Positions 4,897-9,867 of a stretch of 9,867 bases of DNA are shown here, one piece after another (positions within the stretch are counted from its first letter, which is position 1; each line of letters begins with the position of its first letter). The notes under the pieces were generated by a model. The model was not told where the DNA came from and searched no databases. It saw only the letters and a list, made by a program, of their open reading frames with translations. Origin of the DNA: Pseudomonadota bacterium (GTDB lineage Bacteria > Pseudomonadota > Alphaproteobacteria > Sphingomonadales > Sphingomonadaceae). The position numbers and the translations under genes are program-made. The stretch lies in the NCBI GenBank assembly GCA_023436615.1, contig JAEZIO010000050.1:1-9867 (forward strand). Direction: 5' to 3'.

Positions 4897-5147
4897 GCGC
4901 GACGCCTCCGAAACGCGGCTTCGCCACGCGGCCGGGCGATCCGGAGAACTGGATCAAGGCCGCCGATGCACCACCGGCGCGCGGCGCCGATGCCGTCCTC
5001 TATTCGGCGCGCCTGACCATCGACGTCACCCCCGACCAGCGCGCCCGCATCAAGATCGCCGCCTTCGGCCGCGGCGTCACGGTGGCCGACATGCTGCGCG
5101 AGCTGCTCGCGCGCGAATTCCCCCCCAGCAATGGAGACGCGACATGA
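4893..5147 (+). CDS. Ribbon-helix-helix partner of ParA, centromere-binding candidate
   Basis: The 84-residue protein begins MSATPPKRGFATRPGDPENW. The first 36 residues are flexible and Pro/Arg-rich. Residues 37-76 look like a ribbon-helix-helix fold: a strand SARLTIDV, then helices TPDQRARIKIAAFGRG and TVADMLRELLAREF. Small proteins of this shape directly behind a short ParA usually act as the ParB/ParG-type centromere binder and often repress their own operon. The start is given by the ATGA overlap with parA. The gene ends in a further ATGA overlap with the DUF2840 gene. No obvious centromere repeat array is seen nearby, except that the iterons and hairpins ahead of parA could serve. RHH call good; partition role by context. 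Confidence 0.8.
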   Translation: MSATPPKRGFATRPGDPENWIKAADAPPARGADAVLYSARLTIDVTPDQRARIKIAAFGRGVTVADMLRELLAREFPPSNGDAT

Positions 5148-5665
5148 CCGGCGCCGGCGCCATCCATGCGCACGGCGCCCCAGGTCCGGCCGCGTCGCCA
5201 CCAACTCACCTGACCGAGGTCGAGCTCACTTGGATCGAAAAGCGCATCGAGAACTGGATTAGGTTCGGCCGCGAGGTCGGCGAACAGATCCTCGATCGCC
5301 GCCGCCGTGTGCTGCGCTTCGCGCCCGGCAGCGTGTTCGGCTTCGTGCGCTGGGCCGCAAATGATCACGGCACCATCGCTTCGCATCTCGACGTGCTGCG
5401 CGCGGTGCTGCCGACCGAGCCACACCAGACCGTGCCGTTCGTGCGTCCCGGCGGCGACATCCTCCTCAAGGTCGAAGGCTGGCCGAAGGTCGAGCGCGTG
5501 CTGCAGATGATCGACGCGATCGAGGCCGCCGGCATCGATGCGGCCGACGTCTCGCCCGATCACTGGCGCCACGTCCACAACCGCATGACGGCCGGCCAGC
5601 CGCCGCGCCCGTACACGATCGAACACCACAAGGCCTTCCTCTTGCGGCGGAGGGTCAGCGCATGA
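5144..5665 (+). CDS. DUF2840 family protein of conjugative elements
   Basis: The 173-residue protein begins MTGAGAIHAHGAPGPAASPP. After a poorly conserved N-terminus of about 22 residues it has the DUF2840 core: LTEVELTWIEKRIENWIRFG (23-42), RRVLRFAPGSVFGFVRWAAN (54-73), LRAVLPTEP, a Pro/Gly-rich VRPGGDILLKVEGWPKVERVL and an C-terminal VSPDHWRHVHNRM segment. I recognise the family as a constant neighbour of traF in alphaproteobacterial transfer regions; its function is not known to me. No signal peptide or membrane segment is seen, so it is probably cytoplasmic. Ribosome binding site GGAG (5133-5136) is 7 bases before the ATG, and both ends overlap neighbours by ATGA, showing tight co-translation with the RHH gene and traF. 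Confidence 0.87.
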   Translation: MTGAGAIHAHGAPGPAASPPTHLTEVELTWIEKRIENWIRFGREVGEQILDRRRRVLRFAPGSVFGFVRWAANDHGTIASHLDVLRAVLPTEPHQTVPFVRPGGDILLKVEGWPKVERVLQMIDAIEAAGIDAADVSPDHWRHVHNRMTAGQPPRPYTIEHHKAFLLRRRVSA

Positions 5666-6207
5666 GCCGCTTCGGATACGTGATGGTCACCTACGTGATG
5701 ACCATGGGAGTGGCGATCGCATCGTTCGTCGACTTCCCCAAAAAACTGATCTGGAACGCGTCGGCGAGCACGCCGATCGGCCTCTACAGCATCGCGCCCA
5801 CACGCCACCTCGAAGTCACCGACCTGGTCGCCGTCCGCGCGCCCCAGCAGTTCGCTGAACTCATGGTCGAGCGCGGCTACATCGGCCGCGGCGTGCCGCT
5901 GATGAAGCGCGTCGCCGGGCTGCCGGGACAACAGGTCTGCCGCCGCGATCACACCATCACGGTCGACGGCGTGCCGATGGGCGATGCGCTCGACCGCGAT
6001 CACCTCGGCCGTCCGCTGCCCGTCTGGCAGGGCTGCCGCCGCGTCGGCGACGACGAGCTTTTCCTGATGAACTGGTCAGTCCCCGACAGCCTCGACGGCC
6101 GCTATTTCGGCCCGCTGCCGACCAGCACCGTGATCGGCCGGGCGACCCCGCTCTGGACCGATGAAGACGGCGACGGCCGCTACGTGTGGCGCGCGCCGAC
6201 CCACTGA
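5662..6207 (+). CDS. traF: TraF, S26-family conjugal transfer peptidase
   Basis: The 181-residue protein begins MSRFGYVMVTYVMTMGVAIA. A membrane anchor spans about residues 5-23. The catalytic region NASASTPIGLY (32-42) carries the probable nucleophile Ser36, and LMKRVAGLPGQ (80-90) the general base Lys82. The C-terminal part has LMNWSVPDSLDGRYFGPLP, typical of the family. Cys93 and Cys124 could form a periplasmic disulphide. In RP4, TraF cleaves and cyclises the TrbC pilin; a matching pilin would be expected in the trb genes outside this window. Most family members have Ser-Met-Pro at the active site; here Thr replaces Met, which does not remove a catalytic residue. The start is set by the ATGA overlap with DUF2840. 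Confidence 0.93.
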   Translation: MSRFGYVMVTYVMTMGVAIASFVDFPKKLIWNASASTPIGLYSIAPTRHLEVTDLVAVRAPQQFAELMVERGYIGRGVPLMKRVAGLPGQQVCRRDHTITVDGVPMGDALDRDHLGRPLPVWQGCRRVGDDELFLMNWSVPDSLDGRYFGPLPTSTVIGRATPLWTDEDGDGRYVWRAPTH

Positions 6208-6243
6208 CTTGCCGCTTCCAATCCCTAACCGAAGGAGACGACC

Positions 6244-6579
6244 ATGACGCAGATCGGCCAATTCACCCGCACCAAGTCCGGCTATTCCGGGCGGCTCACC
6301 GCGCTCGGCATCGACGCTGAACTCGCCCTTGTTCCGGCCGAGGCGCCCGATACCGAGAACGCGCCGGACTACCGTGTGCTGCTCGGCGGCGAGGAAGGCA
6401 GCGAGATCGGCGCCGGCTGGAAGCATGTCGGCGAGCGTGCCGGCGACTATGTCTCCGTGCAGCTCGACAGTCCGCTGTTCCCGCGACCGCTGCGCGCCAA
6501 TCTCTTCCGCGCCAGCGACGACAACTCCGCCTGGGGCCTGCATTGGTCGCGGCCCGCCAAGCCGCGCCAGGAGGATTGA
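6244..6579 (+). CDS. DUF736 family protein (second copy)
   Basis: The 111-residue product begins MTQIGQFTRTKSGYSGRLTA and shows the same pattern as the first copy: IGxF near the N-terminus, TENAPDYRVLLGG, SEIGAGW, a YVSVQLDSPLFPRPLRANLF stretch and HWSRP. The two copies are clearly diverged, so this is an old duplication or separate acquisition. The start has a strong AAGGAG (6232-6237) 6 bases upstream. It sits 36 bases after traF and only 3 bases before the transglycosylase start, inside the transfer operon, whereas the first copy stands alone. Function unknown. Confidence 0.92.
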   Translation: MTQIGQFTRTKSGYSGRLTALGIDAELALVPAEAPDTENAPDYRVLLGGEEGSEIGAGWKHVGERAGDYVSVQLDSPLFPRPLRANLFRASDDNSAWGLHWSRPAKPRQED

Positions 6580-6582
6580 TCG

Positions 6583-7359
6583 GTGCGCGCCGTGCCTCGA
6601 TCGCAGCGGCACCGGAGCGGCGCGACGAACCCTCGCGCCGCTCGCCGGCTGCTCCTCCTTCTCCTTACCGGCCTGTCCTTGTCGGGCGTCGAGGTCGCGC
6701 CGGTCCACGCGCAGACGGCCGCCCCTGCGGTGGCGGAAACCGGCGCACCCTTTGCGGAATTCGTCGCGGAGGCCTCGCAGCGCTTCGGCATTCCGGTCGC
6801 ATGGATTCGAGCGCTCATGCGCGTCGAGAGCGCCAACGACATCCGCGCGATCTCACCGAAGGGCGCGCAGGGTCTGATGCAGCTCATGCCCGATACCTGG
6901 GCCTATCTGCGCGCACGATATCGGCTCGGCAGCGACCCGTTCGACCCGCACGACAACATCATCGCGGGCGCGGCTTATATGCGCGAACTCTACGATCGCT
7001 ACGGATCGCCGGGTTTTCTCTCGGCCTACAATGCCGGTCCCGGGCGCTACGACGAATTCCTCGCGAGCGGCCGCGCTCTGCCAGCCGAGACGCGCGCCTA
7101 TGTCGCCCAGCTCGCACCCCTTGTCGGCGGTGCGCCATCGCCGGCCGTCGTCAATGTCGCCGCCGCCGACCCGCTGGCTTGGACGCGCGCACCGCTGTTC
7201 ATCGGGGCTGCAGAGCGCGTCTCGACCGCAGCGACAACGCAGCCCAATGCGCAGCCCGGCGATAGCGATCCCGTTGTCCGGCCGCGCGATGCTTCGGCCG
7301 ATGCGAACCCAACGGGCGGGCTCTTCATCTCCCGGCGGGAGACGGCAGGCCCACGATGA
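6583..7359 (+). CDS. Periplasmic lytic transglycosylase of the transfer system
   Basis: The 258-residue protein starts at GTG, supported by AGGAGG (6569-6574) 8 bases upstream and by an in-frame stop just before. A signal peptide covers about residues 1-43: basic start, LLLLLLTGLSLSG core, cleavage probably after VHA. The SLT/GEWL-type domain follows: IPVAWIRALMRVES with catalytic Glu82, GAQGLMQLMP (95-103), DPHDNIIAGAAYMRELYDRY, and SAYNAGPGRYDEF (147-159). The last 90 or so residues are Pro/Ala-rich and probably disordered. Such VirB1-like enzymes open peptidoglycan locally so the secretion channel can be built. It is the last gene before the candidate oriT. Family call firm. Confidence 0.95.
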   Translation: MRAVPRSQRHRSGATNPRAARRLLLLLLTGLSLSGVEVAPVHAQTAAPAVAETGAPFAEFVAEASQRFGIPVAWIRALMRVESANDIRAISPKGAQGLMQLMPDTWAYLRARYRLGSDPFDPHDNIIAGAAYMRELYDRYGSPGFLSAYNAGPGRYDEFLASGRALPAETRAYVAQLAPLVGGAPSPAVVNVAAADPLAWTRAPLFIGAAERVSTAATTQPNAQPGDSDPVVRPRDASADANPTGGLFISRRETAGPR

Positions 7360-7432
7360 GGCGTTCATCGATCCTTCGCAGCACGGCGAACCCCAGCGCA
7401 TCTTGGAGGGCGTTGGGAGGGGAAGACGCAGA

Positions 7433-7488
7433 CACAACCGCACGATGGCAGGATAAAGGGGCGCGATGTGCGCTTCGTGTCGGTTGTG
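7433..7488 (-). other. Candidate origin of transfer (oriT) with VirD2/IncP-type nick site
   Basis: Left arm CACAACCGCACGA (7433-7445) pairs with right arm TCGTGTCGGTTGTG (7475-7488) with a single bulged base. Directly inside the left arm is TGGCAGGATA (7446-7455). On the bottom strand this reads TATCCTG|CCA, the consensus nicked by IncP TraI and by VirD2 at T-DNA borders, with the cut between 7449 and 7448. Nicking there would make the bottom strand lead leftwards through the transglycosylase and parA genes, with relaxase and traG entering last. A VirD2-like relaxase gene starts 115 bases downstream, which supports the call strongly. Experimental nicking is of course not shown. Confidence 0.8.
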
Positions 7489-7507
7489 CATTTTCAATAG
7501 TTTATGG

Positions 7508-7519
7508 CGCGAATTCGCG
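7508..7519. promoter_or_regulatory. Perfect 12-bp palindrome upstream of the relaxase gene
   Basis: CGCGAATTCGCG lies 84 bases before the relaxase start and just after an AT-richer stretch (TTTTCAATAGTTTATG) that could form part of a promoter. It may be a binding site for an accessory relaxosome protein or repressor. It could also be incidental in GC-rich DNA. Confidence 0.35.
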
Positions 7520-7603
7520 AGGTGCGCCTGAGCGGCGCAGCCTGCGCGCTGGCGCTTTCTCCAGGAAAATCATCGGCTTTGCGCGATGTGCGGGGCCTCG
7601 GCC

Positions 7604-9340
7604 ATGACCGACGAGCGCGAATTCCGCATTCGGCCAGGCCGCATCCGCTCGACCAGCGCCCAGCGCGCGCGGCCTTTCATCGCCCAGGCGCTCGCCGCCG
7701 CCCAGCGGGCCGGTGGCAGCGTCTCCCGGCAAGGGAAGATCGGGCCGGGTGCGCGGTCCCGGTTCGGGCGCGGCCAGCGCGCCTCGATCCAGGCGAACCG
7801 CCTGATCACCGCGCGCTCGCGCGGCGCGGTCATCAAGGCACGCGTCGTTCGTCATGGCGGCCGCTCGGCACCGCTCACGACGCATCTCAATTATCTCCAG
7901 CGCGACGGCGTTACCCGTGACGGGGAGAAGGCCCGCCTGTTCGGCCCCGGCGGTGATGGCGTCGACGCCAAGGAATTCGCCGGGCGCGCCGAGGACGACC
8001 GCCATCATTTCCGCTTTATCGTCTCGCCCGACGACGCGCTGGAAATGTCCGACCTCAAGGGCTTCACCCGCGAGCTGGTCGGGCAAATGGAGAAGGATCT
8101 CGGCACGCGGCTCGAATGGGTTGCGGTCGATCACTGGAACACCGAGCATCCGCACGTCCATTTGATCGTGCGCGGTGTGCGCGACGACGGCGAGAACCTG
8201 GTCATCTCGCGCGACTATATAAAAGAGGGCATGCGCGACCGGGCGCGCGACCTGATCACCCAGGAGCTCGGCCCCCGCACCGACCAGGAGATCCGCCGCA
8301 CGCTGGAGCGGCAGATCGATGCGGACCGCTGGACCAATCTCGATCGCCAGCTCGCGCGCGATGCCTATCGCACGGGCGTCATCGATCTCGCGCCGCATGC
8401 GGATCGCCAGCCCGACGAATTCCATGCGCTGAAGGTCGGACGCTTGCGCAAGCTCGAAGGCTTGGGCCTCGCCGATGAGATCGGGCCCGGCCAATGGACG
8501 CTGTCGGAGAAGGCCGAGGCGACGCTGCGCGAACTTGGGCTACGCGGCGACATCATCAAGCGCATCCACCATGGCCTGACCGAGCGCGGCATCGATCGCG
8601 GCGCCTCGAGCTATGTGCTCGCCTCCGAGAGCCTCAACGATCCTGTCATCGGCCGCTTGGTGGCGCGCGGCCTCGACGACGAGCTGAAGGGCACGGCCTT
8701 CGCCGTCGTCGACGGGATCGACGGCCGCACCCATCACATCAAGCTGCCCGACCTTGACGCCGCCGGCGATAGCACGCCGGGCTCGATCGTCGAGCTTCGC
8801 AAGTTCGACGACGCCCGCGGCCAGCGGCGCGTCGCGATCGCGGTGCGCTCCGATCTCGACATCGAGCGGCAGGTCACCGCAACCGGCGCCACCTGGCTCG
8901 ACCGGCAGGCCATCGCCTGCGAGCCGGTGGCTCTCGGCGGTGGCTTCGGCGCCGAGGTGCGCGACGCCATGGAACGGCGAGCCGAGCATCTGGTCGGCCA
9001 GGGTCTCGCCGAGCGCCAGACGCGCGGCGTCAGCTTCCAGCCCGGACTGGTCGACACGCTCCGCCGGCGTGAGCTGGATGCGGTGGCGGAGCGGATTGCC
9101 GCCGAGACCGGGCGGCCGCAGGTCAAGCCAGAGTCCGGCGAATATGTCACCGGCACCTATCAGCGTCGGCTGACGCTCGCGACCGGACGCTTCGCCATGA
9201 TCGATGACGGGCTCGGCTTCAGCCTCGTGCCCTGGACACCTTCACTTGAAAAACAACTCGGCCGCCACGTCTCGGGTGTCACCCGCAGCGACGGCGGCAT
9301 CGACTGGAGCTTCGGCCGGCAACGGGGGATCGGCCTTTGA
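7604..9340 (+). CDS. VirD2-like relaxase with DUF3363 region
   Basis: The 578-residue protein (584 from the alternative ATG at 7586) begins MTDEREFRIRPGRIRSTSAQ. The basic N-terminus (residues 1-75) is followed by the relaxase domain: VIKARVVRHGG, then THLNYLQRDG with probable catalytic Tyr97. HFRFIVSPDDALEM and the metal-binding EHPHVHLIVRG motif (His182, His184, His186) come next. From about residue 200 the DUF3363 part runs to the end, with RDRARDLITQELGPRTDQEI and several helical repeats. The enzyme would nick oriT, stay bound to the 5' end and pilot the strand through the TraG channel. The ATG at 7604 is preferred because the family N-terminus starts there; neither start has a strong ribosome binding site. 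The adjacent nick-like sequence at 7446-7455 matches this relaxase class. Family call firm. Confidence 0.93.
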   Translation: MTDEREFRIRPGRIRSTSAQRARPFIAQALAAAQRAGGSVSRQGKIGPGARSRFGRGQRASIQANRLITARSRGAVIKARVVRHGGRSAPLTTHLNYLQRDGVTRDGEKARLFGPGGDGVDAKEFAGRAEDDRHHFRFIVSPDDALEMSDLKGFTRELVGQMEKDLGTRLEWVAVDHWNTEHPHVHLIVRGVRDDGENLVISRDYIKEGMRDRARDLITQELGPRTDQEIRRTLERQIDADRWTNLDRQLARDAYRTGVIDLAPHADRQPDEFHALKVGRLRKLEGLGLADEIGPGQWTLSEKAEATLRELGLRGDIIKRIHHGLTERGIDRGASSYVLASESLNDPVIGRLVARGLDDELKGTAFAVVDGIDGRTHHIKLPDLDAAGDSTPGSIVELRKFDDARGQRRVAIAVRSDLDIERQVTATGATWLDRQAIACEPVALGGGFGAEVRDAMERRAEHLVGQGLAERQTRGVSFQPGLVDTLRRRELDAVAERIAAETGRPQVKPESGEYVTGTYQRRLTLATGRFAMIDDGLGFSLVPWTPSLEKQLGRHVSGVTRSDGGIDWSFGRQRGIGL

Positions 9341-9368
9341 TCACCATCCCGCTGGAAAGGACCCTGCC

Positions 9369-9867
9369 ATGTCGGCCACCAAGATCCTCTGGGGACAGAT
9401 CCTCACCGTCTTCACCATCGTCATCCTGACGACCTGGGCCGCGACCCAATGGACGGCCTGGAAGCTCGGCTTTCAGCCCCAGCTCGGGCCGCCCTGGTTC
9501 ATGCTCGGGCATTGGCCGATCTACTATCCATGGTCCTTCTTCCCGTGGTGGTACTTCTACGACGCCTATGCGCCGCCGATCTTCGTTGAGGGCGCCTATA
9601 TCGCGGCATCGGGCGGCTTCGTCTCGATCGCGGCGGCGATCGGCATGTCGGTGTGGCGCGCTCGCGAAGCGAAGGATGCCGAGACCTTCGGCTCGGCGCG
9701 CTGGGCTCGCGCCGACGAGGTCCGCGGCGCGAGCCTGCTTGGCGAGGATGGCGTCGTGCTCGGCAAGTACGACCGCGCCTATCTCCGCCACGACGGGCCC
9801 GAGCACGTCCTGTGCTTCGCTCCGACGCGCTCGGGCAAAGGCGTCGGCTTGGTCGTGCCGTCGTTGC
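9369..9867 (+). CDS. traG: TraG/VirD4 type IV coupling protein, N-terminal part
   Basis: Only the first 166 residues are in the window; the gene runs off the right edge. The protein begins MSATKILWGQILTVFTIVIL. It has a first membrane segment (about 7-27), an aromatic-rich periplasmic loop (PWFMLGHWPIYYPWSFFPWW), and a second membrane segment (about 75-96). A conserved ETFGSARWA motif (105-113) and the Walker A motif APTRSGKGVG (151-160) follow. This is the ATPase that connects the relaxosome to the type IV secretion channel. The start follows the relaxase stop by 28 bases, with AAAGGA (9356-9361) 7 bases before the ATG. Co-transcription with the relaxase is likely. Family call certain; completeness unknown. 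Confidence 0.95.
   Translation, partial: MSATKILWGQILTVFTIVILTTWAATQWTAWKLGFQPQLGPPWFMLGHWPIYYPWSFFPWWYFYDAYAPPIFVEGAYIAASGGFVSIAAAIGMSVWRAREAKDAETFGSARWARADEVRGASLLGEDGVVLGKYDRAYLRHDGPEHVLCFAPTRSGKGVGLVVPSL

Larger units (their letters stand above)
7360..7603. other. Gene-free transfer-origin region ahead of the relaxase
   Basis: This 244-bp gap has no convincing gene. It holds, in order: an imperfect inverted repeat with a nick-like core (7433-7488), an AT-richer stretch (7490-7505), a perfect 12-bp palindrome CGCGAATTCGCG (7508-7519), and a TGCGCC/GGCGCA hairpin (7523-7539). A second copy of GCGCGATGTGCG lies at 7581-7592. The density of symmetrical elements directly before the relaxase gene fits an oriT plus relaxase promoter and operator sites. 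Confidence 0.6.

Noticed and set aside
7433..7488. Reading the oriT inverted repeat as a transcription terminator
   Set aside because: The 29-base loop, lack of a T run (only TTTT two bases after the arm) and the exact nick core inside favour oriT, though termination could be a side effect.
7356..7607. Possible 83-codon gene between transglycosylase and relaxase
   Set aside because: It overlaps the oriT inverted repeat, has no ribosome binding site and no recognisable sequence; the DNA symmetry explains the region better.
7502..8494. Minus-strand open frame of 330 codons
   Set aside because: Antisense to the relaxase gene, whose motifs are unmistakable; a typical shadow frame in GC-rich coding DNA.
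1..9867. tRNA, rRNA, CRISPR arrays, insertion sequences, integrase or att sites
   Set aside because: None seen: no regularly spaced long repeats, no transposase or integrase motifs, and no cloverleaf-like sequence recognised by eye.

Overview
The window looks like the backbone of a conjugative mobile element (an integrative and conjugative element or a conjugative plasmid) from a high-GC alphaproteobacterium, in the broad Hyphomicrobiales/Sphingomonadales range. The support is the gene set (DUF736, DUF2285/DUF6499 regulators, RepA of the RPA type, ParA, DUF2840, TraF, lytic transglycosylase, VirD2-like relaxase with DUF3363, TraG/VirD4), which I know as a recurring block in that class. All genes lie on the + strand. 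The host species cannot be named from this sequence.

Layout. Bases 1-161 hold the C-terminal end of an unrecognised small membrane protein. Bases 162-732 carry no convincing gene but have repeats and stem-loops just ahead of a first DUF736 gene (733-1059), which is followed by a strong GC hairpin. A regulatory module follows (about 1180-3153). It comprises a palindromic operator with a small XRE repressor-like gene, a short DUF2285 protein resembling the antiactivator QseM, and a split gene (1984-2740) whose halves are the DUF6499 and DUF2285 parts of an FseA-type activator. The module ends with a small HTH_17/AlpA protein resembling RdfS-type excisionases. The two fseA-like halves are in different frames and join cleanly by a +1 shift at TTT-C (2176-2179), preceded by a GGGGG run; this is a good candidate for programmed ribosomal frameshifting, as described for ICEMlSymR7A of Mesorhizobium.

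The replication/partition part follows: repA (3165-4049), then a gene-free segment with three iteron-like repeats and several hairpins (candidate oriV, about 4034-4233). Next comes a tightly coupled run parA - ribbon-helix-helix protein - DUF2840 - traF, in which each start overlaps the preceding stop as ATGA. A second DUF736 gene and a periplasmic lytic transglycosylase complete the run.

The conjugation part begins in the 7360-7603 gap, which holds a strong oriT candidate. An imperfect inverted repeat (7433-7488) encloses TGGCAGGATA (7446-7455), the core of Agrobacterium T-DNA borders, so the bottom strand carries the IncP/VirD2-type nick consensus TATCCTG|C. The relaxase gene follows at 7604-9340, and a TraG/VirD4 coupling-protein gene runs off the right edge.

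How it probably works (inference): the XRE and QseM-like proteins keep transfer off, and frameshifted FseA-like protein turns on the RdfS-like factor. RepA/ParA maintain the circular form, while relaxase, TraF, transglycosylase and TraG handle DNA processing and export. The most interesting points are the split activator with a prfB-like frameshift context, the T-DNA-border-like oriT, and the excision-control genes lying directly ahead of a full replication/partition module.
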